Numbered from the stretch's first letter, positions 35,559 to 47,750 are shown. The stretch: DNA of 64,000 nt from Megalonaias nervosa (GCA_016617855.1 JAECUM010006833.1:30995-94994), one strand, 5' to 3'. The notes: a model not told the origin generated them from the sequence alone. Translations and numbers: made by a program.

Positions 35559-35873
35559 TGCCTGGAGAACCAAAACGAGTGAAGGTGGAGGCAGTTAACT
35601 CGACCACAATTTTTGTGGAGTGGCATCCACCACAAGCCCAGGAGCGAAATGGTATTATTCGTGGATACTATGTTTATTACGTGGAAGTGGATGCTAATGA
35701 CGATCCCATACCAAGCACAGAGAAAAGGATTGACACAGAGGATGGAAACAAGATGGATGCTGTAATAGTTAATCTTAAGCCCGATACACGCTACCATGTG
35801 CAGGTGGCAGGTTATACTCGTAGAGGGGATGGCATCCGCAGTAAGCCAAGGACTGTCACCACTAAAGGAGCAG
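35559..35873 (+). CDS. Lar: LAR-type receptor PTP, FN3-5 exon
   Basis: The single exon for FN3-5 is 315 nt, phase 1 to phase 1, with acceptor TTTCTCTCCCAG and donor GTAAAA. The peptide opens VPGEPKRVKVEAVNSTTIF. It contains VEWHPPQAQERNGIIRGYYV and then VNLKPDTRYHVQVAGYTRRG. It ends DGIRSKPRTVTTKGAG. KVEVEAVNST, GQIRGYxV and TTKGDGARSKPK are the matching features of vertebrate LAR, PTPRS and PTPRD FN3-5. The loop before the second half is shorter than in vertebrates. A pogo-like transposon begins 18 bp after the donor. Confidence 0.94.
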
Positions 35874-37013
35874 GTAAAAACATGAGTGTTACCCATATAT
35901 ACTTGCGTATAAGCCAAAAAATTTAGGAAAAAAATAAAGCCTTGAAGAAGGGGGGTTGGCTTATCTGTGGGCCAAGGTCTAATTCTGAAAATTTTAGAGC
36001 TTTTCTTCTCGATTACCGGTATTTATTGTTACTGTCGATCGCCGATGATGAGATCACATGCCTAATGATGCCACATGGCTCATGTGACATGTGCTGTCTT
36101 GAAGTGAAACAAGTATTTTTGCTAACTTTACTGGTAGGATAAGGAATGAAAAACATGTATTACCATACTTGACGTCTATTTGCCAGATGTCCACCCACCA
36201 GAAAATGCAGCCATACATGTTATTTGAGCCACGCTGGTACATGTATTTTCCAAAAGAACCGCCATATTAGTAATCTCTCAATGAAGTATTTAATCCTCAA
36301 CTAATCAGTAATCATTAAACTCTGTGGTACCGTACAAATGCACACTAGCTTATTTCAGTGTTAATATGAAAAGAAACTACGGTAAATAAAAAGATTTAAG
36401 AATTACAATACTGAAGGTATTTACGACACAACCATTTTGGTGTGGAGAGTCATGTACATGTGCGATAGTCTTACAGCAACCATAGTGAGAGGCTTCATAG
36501 GGGTTTGTTGCACATGCGCCTGGGAAGGGTAAATAACAGGCAAGTAGCATATATGAGTCAGCGTGATTAATTGTTAAAAATATAATTTGAGGGATTTCTT
36601 TGACAGGTGTTTTAGAAGTAAAAGGCAGCCATAGTTTATCTTCTACTGTTGTTTAGTTGTTTGTATAGCAGAGTGATTTGTTAGTTGTAGAGTGTTGTAC
36701 AATAACTACCGGTACGCTTAATCTATGGTAAATGCCTCAGGGATTTTGTAGCACAATGCCACTGAATTTACTAATACATACCGACTCTCAGATGTATTGT
36801 TTAATGAGATATGGTAGTGGACATGGTTTCTGCTCAAAGTTATAACTGTCACAATGCTTGAACAATGTCCACACTGAAAACCAATCATATTTTGGTCAAC
36901 TGAATCACGCTACCGACAGTTAAAAAAACCGATAAAAAAGACAAAACAATGATCAATAATTATCCAATACAAATTGATAACCAACCACCCATGGGAAAAA
37001 TTACAGGATAAGG

Positions 37014-37021
37014 TATAAATA
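37014..37021 (+). promoter_or_regulatory. TATA box of the transposase gene
   Basis: TATAAATA lies 68 bp upstream of the transposase ATG at 37089, a plausible core-promoter spacing. This is inferred from position and consensus only. Confidence 0.5.
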
Positions 37022-37088
37022 GGATACTACCACAATCAAAAATTATTTCAGTTTAATCTTTCCTGAAGTTTATATTCAGTCAGATAAA

Positions 37089-38450
37089 ATGAAAAGTATT
37101 GGAAGTAAAAGAAAGCGTTCTGCTTATGATGCAGCATTCAAACTTAAAGTTATTGAATATGCAGAAGCAAAGAACAACTGTGCTGCAGCACGCGAATTTT
37201 GTGTGAACAAGAAGCAAGTACAGGAATGGCGGAAAAGCAAAGCAGCATTGGAAGAAATGCCAAAAACCAAGAAGGCTCGTCGGACTGGGATCGCCTCATT
37301 GCCTGAATTGGAGAAAGAACTCAGTGATTTTGTAAGTGAATGTCGAAAAAATGGATACATTGTCACACGAACTGCAATTCGTCTGCGTGCCATGCAGATG
37401 GCGAAAGATGACAAATACAAGATGGCAGATTCCAAATTTGTTGCATCAGCTGGTTGGTGTTCTCATTTTATGAACCGGCATGGTTTCAGCCTCAGGCAGC
37501 AAACAAAGATAGCTCAAAAGCTACCAAAAGACTTGGGAAGAAAAAATTGAATCATTTCAGCAGTTCATCAGTAATCGCAGAATGGATTGCTCATTCGAAC
37601 TATCACAAATCGGAAATATGGATGAGACGCCTACGATGTTTGATTTACCAAGCAATAAAACAGTCAATGCTGTTGGTGAGAAAAGTATTCTGATAAAAAT
37701 GACAGCCATGAAAAAAGACATTTCACGGTTGTTTTGGCCTGTTTAGCTGATGGATCAAAGCTACCTCCTGTCATAATTTTTAAAAGGAAGACGCTGCCAA
37801 AAAGCATGAAATTTCCTGCTGGTGTCATCATTCGTGCACATGAAAAGGGATGGATGGACGAAAGTGGAACGATTGAATGGTTGGAGAAAGTCTGGAACAA
37901 GAGACCAGGTGCATTTCTTCAGAAATCTTCAATGCTTGTCTGGGACATGTTTCGAGCACACAAGACAGATGAAGTCAAAAAGGCCACAAAGAAAATGAAA
38001 ACGACATTGTCTGTGATACCAGGAGGTTTAACATCAGTGTTACAACCTCTTGATGTCTGCCTTAACAAGCCATTTAAGGACAGGGTACGAAAGATGTGGT
38101 CCAAATGGGTTTGTTCGGGCACAGTGAAGATGACAAAAGGTGGGAATTTCACGAGGCCGGACCTCAGCTTGGTCGCCAAGTAGGTCAAAGACGCATGGGA
38201 CTCAATTCCATCGGACATGATTGCCAAATCATTTCGAAAGTGCTGTATCAGCAATGCCATGGATGGAACTGAGGATGATGCCATATTTGAATCAGACAAT
38301 GATGAGGAGAATGAGAAGCCGAACGACACACTATCAGATGACACTGATGACAATGACGACGTATACGATGACAGCACGCCTATAACAGAAGCTGAGTTTT
38401 ATGAACTGTTTGGCAATTCCAATACCGAGCCAGATTTTGAAGGATTCTGA
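37089..38450 (+). pseudogene. Pogo-like transposase, broken
   Basis: In intact relatives this enzyme binds the TIRs and cuts and pastes the element at TA. The N-terminal half (37089-37547) carries a Psq/CENP-B type helix-turn-helix: SAYDAAFKLKVIEYA, then FCVNKKQVQEWRKSK. A second CENP-B-like domain follows (LEKELSDFVSECRKNG, and AGWCSHFMNRHGFSLRQ). The DDE core follows in other frames: NMDETP (first Asp, codon at about 37620), VWDMFRAH (Asp at 37944-37946) and VLQPLDVCLNKPFK (Asp at 38052-38054, 35 residues after the second). An acidic C-terminus ends at the TGA at 38448-38450. Damage: a frameshift near 37541, another near 37700 and an in-frame TAG at 38181-38183. All three Asp codons survive. 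Confidence 0.92.
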
Positions 38451-38454
38451 ATGT

Positions 38455-38460
38455 AATAAA
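38455..38460 (+). terminator. Polyadenylation signal of the transposase gene
   Basis: AATAAA starts 5 bp after the transposase stop codon. Further AATAAA-like motifs follow downstream, for example near 38619. Confidence 0.5.
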
Positions 38461-39204
38461 ACTTTATAATTCAGGATTTTAGTATGAGGATGTTATTACT
38501 TCAATTATTATTTAACATTGAAGATAAATTGTTTTTATTTCAACATATAAATTAGATTTGTTACTTTCATTTTGGTTAAGTTTGAAGATAATATTTATTT
38601 TAGTAATGTGATTTGCCTAAATAAATGTACCGGTATTTAGAACTCACTTTGTTTATTTTGTGATGTAGTTGTGAACTTATGGGTCGGCTTATGCATGGGT
38701 CATGCAGTTTTTCCTATTTTTACCTAGTCAAGTTGGGGGATTGGCTTATACGCAAATGGGCTTATACACGAGTATATATGGTAAGTTGCATTTCAGAATT
38801 TAAAAAAATGTTTCAGTTTTTAAAGCACAAGATGACATATAAATACTTGACAGAAATTTTGAGGCATATATATTCTAATCCAGGTAAGAAAAACATCACT
38901 CTTTGAAAATTTTGTATTTTAATTCTTTTTTTTAAAAAAAAGTTAGTACAATGTAGTGTGCAAAATTTTGTTATTATTTTCAAGTTGTTCTGACAGATTT
39001 GGTGGTTTGTAAATAGAGGTCAGTAGGCGATACCATCACAGAAATATTTTTACAATACAATTTGGTAGAGGAGATACATTTTCTAAAAAGATGTTGCTTT
39101 TTGGGGGGTCAGTATATTTCAAGGAAAACAAACTGCAATTTGTGAATTGTGCTGGAAGTGTAGCAAGTGACCATATTTGTTTAAAGTGTATAATTGGACA
39201 GATA

Positions 39205-39399
39205 CCATATGGACTCGCGTATATGTCCAACTGCAAACTGCACAGACCCAGATCTGCCATCACATAATGTGCTGGCAGATCTGGGTCCATGCAGTTTGTT
39301 CAGTGTAATCAGTAGAACAAAGAAAACAGATTCCTATCTGCTGGCGCACAATGCAGTGGCATATTAGGCTCTATGTTGTTTGTAAGTAATTACATATGG
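39205..39399 (+). mobile_element. Two-hairpin MITE
   Basis: A TA-flanked copy with the best preserved hairpin A in the window. Arms CAAACTGCACAGACCCAGAT and ATCTGGGTCCATGCAGTTTG pair almost perfectly around a ~24-nt loop. Hairpin B is decayed. The ends are CCATATGGACTCGCGTATAT and TACATATGG. Confidence 0.85.
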
Positions 39400-40076
39400 T
39401 ATGTCTAGATCTGACAGCTATTTCTTGCCTAGACTGAGTATATTCTTCCTGAATTCCATGAAATAATCAGGTTTGGGGGATTATTTTTAAACCTTTTGCA
39501 TAGAGTGCTTGGCAAATAACAAAGTGTTTACTTGGCCAGCACATTTTCAACTTCTTCTGGGCTAACAGGGGCAGCCCATAGCCAAAAAGAATTATTTGCA
39601 GTAACAGCAAATAATAAATTTTATAATGAGATTTAGTTTACAGGTTCTTTGAATGATACACGAGGTATCATTTTATCTGGACACTGTTTATCCACATTAA
39701 AAGTTGATCAAATCTTTTTAAATGGCCTACAAAGATGAACATCTGTGAGATCAATTTTTGTGTCTCCTTGAGGAGTATAGATTAACAAGTGTCCACTGTA
39801 TGCTGAAAACTGTTTTTATAATGTAATTGCTTTTCTTAAACGTTTTTAATTCAGGTTATCTTGCACCATTAGGTATGTTATAATGTACAAATATTTCCTT
39901 TCCCATCATAACTGCCAGATATATGGAACCTTGCTTGTCTGTTGATAGTTTTCACATGACATCAGAAACTTTTTAGATTAACCTCCTTTGAAGTTAGTTG
40001 TAGACATCAGTTTATAGAGTTACCCTCCAAAATGTATATCATGGCATAAATTTTAAAACAATTTGTATGAAATGTG

Positions 40077-40653
40077 AATTTTCTTGGAAAATTTCATATC
40101 TTGAAAACATAATAATCTTGAATGTGCAATCAAATACTATATATGTTGAATTTTCTTAGAACATTTCATATCTTGAAAACATAATAATCTTGAATGTGCA
40201 GTCAAATACTATATATGTTGAATTTTCTTAGAACATTTCATATCTTGAAAACATAATAATCGTGAATGTGCAATCAAATACTATACATGTTGAATTTTCT
40301 TAGAACATTTCATATCTTGAAAACATAATAATCTTGAATGTGCAATCAAATACTATATATGTTGAATTTTCTTAGAACATTTCATATCTTGAAAACATAA
40401 TAATCTTGAATGTGCAATCAAATACTATACATGTTGAATTTTCTTAGAACATTTCATATCTTGAAAACATAATAATCTTGAATGTGCAATCAAATACTAT
40501 ATATGTTGAATTTTCTTAGAACATTTCATATCTTGAAAACATAATAATCTTGAATGTGCAATCAAATACTATATATGTTGAATTTTCTTAGAACATTTCA
40601 TATCTTGAAAACATAATAATCTTGAATGTGCAGTAAGATACTATATATGTAAG
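40077..40653. repeat. 72-bp tandem repeat, 8 copies
   Basis: The unit reads AATTTTCTTAGAACATTTCA, TATCTTGAAAACATAATAAT, CTTGAATGTGCAATCAAATA, CTATATATGTTG. Internal copies differ at only one or two positions, and only the first and last are more diverged. Confidence 0.97.
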
Positions 40654-41269
40654 TTATCTTTAATTTCTCTTGGCCAGTCTTATAGAACTTAATAAATAAA
40701 TGTTCCTTTCAATATTGCTGCTTTAAAAATTTGACCCCTAAGATGGTGGTAGCATCATGTTACAAAGGCATTATGTTCTGTTTCGATGAGAACTATCTAT
40801 GGATCAGACTGATGGAAATTTTTGCATTTCAATGAAAATTAAATAAATTTCATTATAACCAGGAGGAAAATTAATAACTACTAAGAATAAAAGGAAGCAA
40901 AATTTTTGTAATAAATTTTTATAAATTCACGCCTGAAAAGGTGATTTTGTTTCTCATTTGTTTTGGGCCATTTAACCTCTAGTTTTGATTTGTTTACATG
41001 TTGTTATTGCAGTATTTGCCATAGGCACATAGTGGCAAGGTAGGCAACTTAAATTGAATCTGTACAAATTGGAGTTGTCTTTTCTCAGTATTCTTTGTAC
41101 ATTGTACTCTGCTGGAGTAAATCTAATGGATACTAAAGTAAATTTATCTCATTTAACTTCCAGTACTGACCCCTCAACAGGGATTCATTAACTACTTTCA
41201 TATTTTTGCAAGTGGAGGAAAAAATCAAAATGCAAAATCATATTTTACAGGCAGTTTTAAGCTGTACTG

Positions 41270-42090
41270 GTCATAGACCAGAAGAGATTATGTGATGGCC
41301 TGTTGTCCCTTGTCAGTCAACTATGATCTGATGTCAATTCCTCCATTAGCACAAGTTTGTTATCACTACTCCTCCTGACTGGATGTTCATATCAACGTGA
41401 GGCTTCACTACAAGACTTCTTATCCTGATTAGTTGGCCCAAAATGAAAATGGTGCTAATATGATGTCCAGTATGGCCAAAATAGCAGCCATATTGAAAAT
41501 CTTGTTATTGCTTCTTCTCCAGAACATAAAATCATATCGACATGCATTTTTCACCAAAAGATTTCTTTAAATGTCTGGTTCTAAATGAAAATGGTTCCAC
41601 ATGTGGATCCAATGGCTGCAACAGCAGCCATCCTTAAAATCTTGTCATTGATATCCCTCTTGAACAGAAAGTCTGATCAGCATGAGTTTTTTGAAGAAAT
41701 ATTATGGTCTCTACTTGTTTTTAAAAAATTGTGCAGGTCAGAGATCAAATATGGCCACCACAGTGACCATCTTGAAAATCTTACTGCTACTCCTTTTTGT
41801 GGAAAGTAATATCAACATGAAGTTTTCACCTGAAGATTACTTAATGTCTTGTTGGTCCTGGATGAAAGTGGTGCCAATCTTACCTCAGATGTAGCTTTCA
41901 GAAATGCACGTATTGAAAATGTTGTCACTAATTCTCTGGAAATGTTGGTCATATGAAAATCGAGCAGTTCCTATATGCCAGCCATAGTTGCTAATTTGAT
42001 AATCTTATCATTCAAGAATATCAGAGATGTTTTCAGCTCTCAGCATTTGAAAAGAAGAATGGTCTTCTCTTGAATTCCTGGACAATAGAA
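41270..42090. repeat. Repeat element with internal tandem units, second copy
   Basis: It starts GGTCATAGACCAGAAGAG, like the element at 9118. It contains the same ATGGCCNCCACAGTGACCATC and TTGAAAATCTTGTTATTG units and ends near GAATTCCTGGACAAT. The shared boundaries suggest a mobile element rather than two independent satellites. Confidence 0.75.
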
Positions 42091-43599
42091 TTTGTTGGTC
42101 CCTTCAAAGGTCTCTTGTTTTTGTACCAGGTGCTGTTATTTTTATAGTCATTCAGGAGTTTTGGAACAATAAGGAATGACTATTCTCTCAATTCATTTGT
42201 AATTTGTTTTTGAACAAAAATAATAAATGTACAGCTAAACTGCTATTGTGTTTTAAACTTCAGTCATATTTATACACGTATCCATGTTTGCATATTGTAC
42301 CATAAAAGGTACATCAACAATCAACCTTGACACTTGGTTTAACAAGCTTCTAAATCATCTAAGCCTGAGATAATTTTTAGCTTTTTGGCAGAAAATAACT
42401 TGTAATCTTTCGTGACATTTCTTTTTGGAGCTACATCACTTGTTGATGTCTCTGAAAAATGTAATATAATGATCCAGTAAGCATCATTCATCTATATCAA
42501 TCAGCCATTATTAAATGTGTTATAATAATGAAGCATTAACTGACTGCAGCTTCAGCAATGTTGCTAAAATGTATAAAGAACAAACATATCATTTTTAGGG
42601 ATCATCAGGATAATTTGTGACACCAGTATCTGCAATCGGCTGTGATACAAAAAATGCAGAAAAGTCATCAGAGTATATTTATATGTAGTAACATATATTA
42701 TTTGAAATGAAAATAATATCTGAGAAATATCTTCATATTTGTGAATGAAATGGTTGGACACAAAAGCAATATCCTGCTTCCCCTTGAAAACACAGTGGTT
42801 GTACCCAAGTCCTCAGTGTAGTATCAGTAGGTACATGTATTAGACTACATGTTAAACAGTTTATCTCATGGTAAATGAATCAATACCTAAACAAGTTTTG
42901 TGTTATGTTTCTGAATTGTGCATGTTTTTTTTCCTGAAGTATTTGTGTACTTTATGGAGTTTTACGAATTATTTGCTGTATATCATTGAAGTATTTAGCA
43001 TTTGTCATTAGCTGCAAATGTTGGAAATTTCAAATCACATGTTCCACAAATAACTCATATTTTGTGATTATGTTTGTATTACGTTTGAACCCTGCTAGAA
43101 GGCATTTGCACCAAAAGACATGTCAAAAAGTTAGTTTGAAACTTATACCTAAATGCCAATATGCGTATAAAGAGACAAGGTGAGAAAATATTGCCGCAGT
43201 GTACCAGTGGCCATTGCATTGATTTTTCCCTAAATTAAATACCACAGACAAATAAATAAACAGTACATGTCTAAAATAAATCTCATTCTAACAACCGTAT
43301 TAGTTACAAGTGATGTGTACACAGTTTTGAGAAAATACAAATACCCTCTCTTGGGAAACAAAAGTGGAGGTCAGGTGGTCATGCCATCGTGAGCAATAAT
43401 TTGATTGGTTAGTAAAAAATAATCCACCAGTGTTATTTCCTCAAAGACAGCTATGATAAAAACACAACTGTATAAAATATGACATATGGATATATGAATA
43501 ATTATGAACATGTTTAATAACAATTGCCTCATTCTCAGTACTTATTTAGACTTACTACTCAAATCCCTACTCTGTATTGCTTGACCTTTTGACCTCAAC

Positions 43600-45170
43600 T
43601 TTTGTGTCCTTATAAGGGGATACTTTTGTTTTGCACAAACCATGCATCCCTTTTAATACTATGGGTTGATATTAGAGAGCTTTATTTATGATTATTTATT
43701 TGTTTGTCTGTATTATATGTTTTAGGGAAATGTATAAGTGAAACAGAAGAGAACCCAGTATATTACTACAATTTTTTTTTCACATTGTCTTTCTTTCTAT
43801 ACACATTTTAGCATTTGGTGGAAATATCAAACAAGCTTTTAAATGCATTTTTAGATGCATGTACCTTATATGGGGTCAGTACAGGAGGATTAAATATGAT
43901 AAATTCACTTACAGTGCACTAAATGTTTTAAATTTACTTTAATTGCAAACATGTACAAAGAATGGTAAGAGGAAAAAACTTCTTCAATTCAGTTAAGTTG
44001 ACTTATCTTGGCTGGATTTGCTCTTATAGAATTCACTGAAATGGAAGGTTAATTTCCATCTGGAGCCATTTCTTCTCTCTCTTTCTCTCTATCTCAATCC
44101 ATGTAAAAAACATAATTAGAAAATCTGCATAATCATATGTATTTCTTTCACTTCTGCTTTTATTTAATGCCCAAAGATGGTACATCAAGCCTTTGGTTAA
44201 AGGTTTTTTTCCATCACATCATTTTCAAGTAATCTCTTAACTGGTTCACTTTCTATTAGGGATGTAGCATGATCACATACTCCCATTTTCTTAGTGGCAC
44301 TCCTGCTCCAGGTGGGGTCATAATCAAGAATTGTCCATTTATTAGAGATACATTTTGGCAAAAGTTTCTGTGACTTGTATTTTCGTAACCCTGGCTCTCT
44401 TCATTTCATGTTTTACACTATTAACACCTACTTCCCTTCTTTTATTACCCACTCTTGTCCCAAGGTTATGCCCCTGGATGAGGTCATGGGTCAAAAATTA
44501 TTTTTAGGTTTCATTTTGATTAAAGGTTTCTTTTTTAATCATTTATATTTCCACATCCCCTTCACAATTCACTTAATGTTCAGCATATAATATCATTACA
44601 TACACCTCATCTATCAGTACCAATCCTGTCCCTGGGTGTGACCATTGATTCAAGAATTACAATAGATATACATTTAAGTAAAGTTGATTTCATCAATTAC
44701 ATTTCCATGACCCCTTTGCTAATTCACCTACAATTAGAAATATACATATCTTCCAGTACCAACCCTGTTCCTTGGTTATGCCCCTGGGTAGAACCATGGT
44801 GCCAAGAATTACAGTGGGATCAGGTTTTGGTGAAATCTTTTTTACTTTACATATATTTCAATACATGTTCCACCGCTTGAAATATAACATCATACACTGA
44901 CCTTGTTGATTTTCTACTCCTACCTCTGATGTCACTGTGTACAATACCTTATGATTTGAGTTTGATTCAGTCTCTTTTTATTATATGATCCCAAATTCTG
45001 CATTTTTAGGCTGTGTTGTCCTCTTGTTCTGTCTTGGTTTTTTTCTCAGGATGGGGCCATTAGGTCAAGAAGTATGACACCTTTTGGTTATATTTTTTAA
45101 AAAATATTTAAGTATTTTCCCCTTTTCATTTTTATATTCAGGAGCTTTGGTACATGGAAGCCATTAGACT
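43600..45170. repeat. Degenerate tandem array, ~130-150 bp monomers
   Basis: A block like CCTGTTCCTTGGTTATGCCC, then CTGGGTAGAACCATGGT and CAAGAATTACA, recurs near 44310, 44455, 44625, 44765 and 45030. ATTTCAATNACATNTTCACC-like sequence follows it. Divergence is high. Confidence 0.65.
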
Positions 45171-45803
45171 GGATGATTTGGTTTTAATCCAAAATATTGC
45201 TCAATTTTGGACAGATTTTTCAGCAGTTATTTAGAGAATAAACTGTATACAGTATTCAGAATGATGTTTTATTTTCCACATTAATTACTGTTTTCATTGT
45301 TGCTATTATTATATAAATCATTATTGTCATTATTATAGAATTTGGTTGTTCTCTAACTTCTCTTTATGAATAAAATGTGAGTGAATTACATTAGTTATTG
45401 CAATCCATATGCAGACATATATTTTAAAAGAAAAGTTCTTATCGTGATGTATGATCATTCATTGTTTTATATAGGACCTGTCTGCATTCAAACATTTTTG
45501 TACCAAACACAATCATAGGGTTTAAACTTACATTTTAATATCATGATGCCCTTTTGAACTCTTCCTGGAGGGGTATACATGTTTTTCAGAATGAAAGAAA
45601 GAAAAAATGAAAGAAAGAAAAAAGAATATATTTGATTCTGTGTATAATTTGTTCCCAGATGTTTTCATCACAGACCCCGATATGTCATTATGTTAAGCAT
45701 TGGCAGTCAGAGTGTACTTTACATGCTTTAAATCAGAAGTAAAGAACAGACAGTTAGAAAATTCAAAATAGACATTGTTACAGTGCACCTGATGTCATTT
45801 CAG

Positions 45804-45998
45804 TTCCAACTGCTCCAAGAAACCTTCAGGCTGAGCTGATTCAAGCCGAACCTCCGCAGGTTCAGGTATCATGGCACAGGCCTGAGGAGATACATGGCAA
45901 CCTTGAGGGATACAAGTTGTACTGGGGCCGAATTGGCGAGCTTTACAGACAAATTATTCTGCAGGCCAACCAGCAGTCCTATATTGCAACATTGCTAG
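45804..45998 (+). CDS. Lar: LAR-type receptor PTP, FN3-6 exon a
   Basis: First two thirds of FN3-6: 195 nt, phase 1 to phase 1, with acceptor GTCATTTCAG and donor GTAATC. The peptide starts VPTAPRNLQAE, has the core Trp in VSWHRPEE, then HGNLEGYKLYWGRIGE, and stops after the strand ending SYIATLL. Vertebrate FN3-6 has the same GxLxGYRLxxGR pattern. A two-hairpin MITE starts only 20 bp into the following intron. Confidence 0.92.
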
Positions 45999-46018
45999 GT
46001 AATCTCAGTTCTTATTTA

Positions 46019-46217
46019 CCATATGTACTCTCAGTTCTTACTTATAAGTCAAGAACAAATGCAAACTGCACAGACCCAGATCTTGGTCTGTGCAGATGGT
46101 TGTAAGTAATCAGTAGAACAAGCAACATAGACCCTGATCTGCAGGTGCATTATGCTATGGTAGATCAGGATCTTTGATGTTTGCAGTATGGCTCTACTTA
46201 TAAGTGAGTATATATGG
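46019..46217 (+). mobile_element. Two-hairpin MITE
   Basis: A TA-flanked copy with a shortened hairpin A (CAGACCCAGATCTTGGTCTG, so the loop and part of the arms are deleted) and an intact hairpin B. The 3' end is TTATAAGTGAGTATATATGG. Confidence 0.85.
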
Positions 46218-46726
46218 TACATGCACCTGAAAAGGGCTGTAAAGAGCAGTCTTCAATTTAGATGAGGGTCAGCAATAGCAGTACACAAAATCACCAACCA
46301 AGAAACAAGATTATCAGGGCAGATTGGCATGGATATTGGTGAGATGTATACCTGTCTGCCAGCATGCACACCAGTAACATTTTTACTATTCACGTATGCA
46401 TACATGGGTAGGAGCTTTGTTAGTATACCTGTCTGCCATAAAATGATAAAATCCTTTCCAACATAGAGTGAGTAATGTCAAACAGTCAGTATGAAATGAA
46501 ACTAATGCATCCATAAACATTTATCTGGTAATATTGATGCAGCAGCATTTGCCACTGTTGATATTCCTGTCAATAAGAATTGCAGCTTCTTGGGTTTTTT
46601 GGTTTTTAATATATGCTAACCCTGTTAATGCCAGTTAACTCTAAAATTGGTACCTTTTCATTTCTCCAGTATATACAATTACATTTGAAACTGTGACTCT
46701 TTATTCACAATTTATACAAAGGGATA

Positions 46727-46942
46727 CAGTATGTACTTGCTTATAAGTCATTCCAACTGTATACAACATAGATCCTGATCTGCCATTCTATAAAGCATCC
46801 CCAAATTCAGGTCTGTTTTGTTTGTTATGCTAATTACTCCTCACGAACAGCACTGACCCAGATCTGCTGGCACATTATGTGATGGCAGATCTGGTTCTGT
46901 ACAGTATGCAGTTGGACTCAACTTATAAGAAAGTACATACAG
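46727..46942 (-). mobile_element. Two-hairpin MITE (reverse)
   Basis: Hairpin B first (AACATAGATCCTGATCTGCC, eroded partner), hairpin A second (CCCAGATCTGCTGGCAC and GGCAGATCTGGTTCTG). The ends are CAGTATGTACTTGCTTATAA and AAGTACATACAG. Confidence 0.8.
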
Positions 46943-47039
46943 TCTGTAGTATTGCCCATGTCCAGCTGTCATGTCCTGCAAAGTTTCTATCTGCTTAATA
47001 AATTTTGGAGGACTCGGTGGTTCAACCAAATTTTATTAT

Positions 47040-47750
47040 GAGGTTTTACTTTCAGAAGACCTAAGTTCAGTTCACTTTTTACCTTTTTCCAGCAAAATTT
47101 TTAGAGTTATAGCCCTTATTTGACTAAAGACTTTGCCCATCAATCTCTTTATCCTTGATAACTTTGGACAGAATTAAAATTGAATTTGGCATGTGGCTAT
47201 ACATTAAGAAGACCAAGGTCAGGTTTGATTTTCACATTTTTCCATGAAAGTTTACAACCCTTGTTTGACTTGGAACTTTTCATGTTTCAGTAACTTTTTA
47301 AGAACTTACTGGATTGAAATCAAAATTTTATATGAGATTTTATATTAAAAATTCTAGGTAAAAGATTAATTTTGATCGTTTTCAAGCAAAATTGTACTGT
47401 GGTATGGCCCTTGTTGACTTAGAAGTTTAATCTTCAGGATAATTTGAGCTCAGTAATTTTGAAAGGACTTAATGGATCGAAATCTAATTTTGTTTGTTAT
47501 TTACATAGGGAAGACCAGATCAAGTTCAACTTTATCTTATTTTTAAGGAAAGTTTTATGATGTTTTAGCCCATTTTTTCCTTTCAGTTTCTTTTGTACTC
47601 GACAACTATAATGTATGGGATTGAAAGCAAATTTGATGTGTTCCTTTATGTTGTAACAACTATAACATAAGGGATTGAAAGCAAATTCGATGTGTTCCTT
47701 TATGTTTAGATTATTTGAGTTAGCTTTGGTTTGGATTTTTTTCTGCAAAT
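47040..47750. repeat. Degenerate tandem array, ~130-bp monomers
   Basis: Units share TTTTCAAGCAAAATT or TTTTTCCAGCAAAATTT, then TAGCCCTTNTTTGACTTAGAA, GAACTTANTGGATTGAAATC and AAGACCAGGTCAGGTTNATTTT. There are four to five diverged units. A 46-bp segment around GGGATTGAAAGCAAATTNGA is repeated at the 3' end. Confidence 0.65.

Larger units (their letters stand above)
35892..38781 (+). mobile_element. Pogo-like DNA transposon (decayed)
   Basis: TA at 35890-35891 and 38782-38783 bounds a 2.89-kb element. The left end is CCCATATATACTTGCGTATA and the reversed right end CCATATATACTCGTGTATAA. Each end also carries inner repeats around GGCTTAT. The transposase gene fills 37089-38450, preceded by a TATA box and followed by AATAAA. 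The element is in the same orientation as the host gene and lies wholly in an intron. It is no longer autonomous because the transposase is broken. Confidence 0.9.
35874..45803 (+). other. 9.9-kb intron between FN3-5 and FN3-6
   Basis: A phase 1 intron. It contains the pogo-like element, a two-hairpin MITE, a 72-bp array, the second copy of the tandem-bearing element of 9118, and a ~130-bp degenerate array. Stretches 38785-39200, 39400-40070, 40660-41260, 42100-43590 and 45200-45800 show nothing recognisable. Confidence 0.85.

Noticed and set aside
35507..35917. Minus-strand 136-residue protein
   Set aside because: It is the antisense shadow of the FN3-5 exon. The plus strand has FN3 signatures and matching splice sites.
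38881..38887. Recursive splice site CAG|GTAAG in the FN3-5 to FN3-6 intron
   Set aside because: The upstream sequence is purine-rich and lacks a good pyrimidine tract.
40077..40653. CRISPR-like regular repeats
   Set aside because: These are head-to-tail 72-bp units with no unique spacers, in a eukaryotic intron. The 30-bp array at 52656 was rejected for the same reason.
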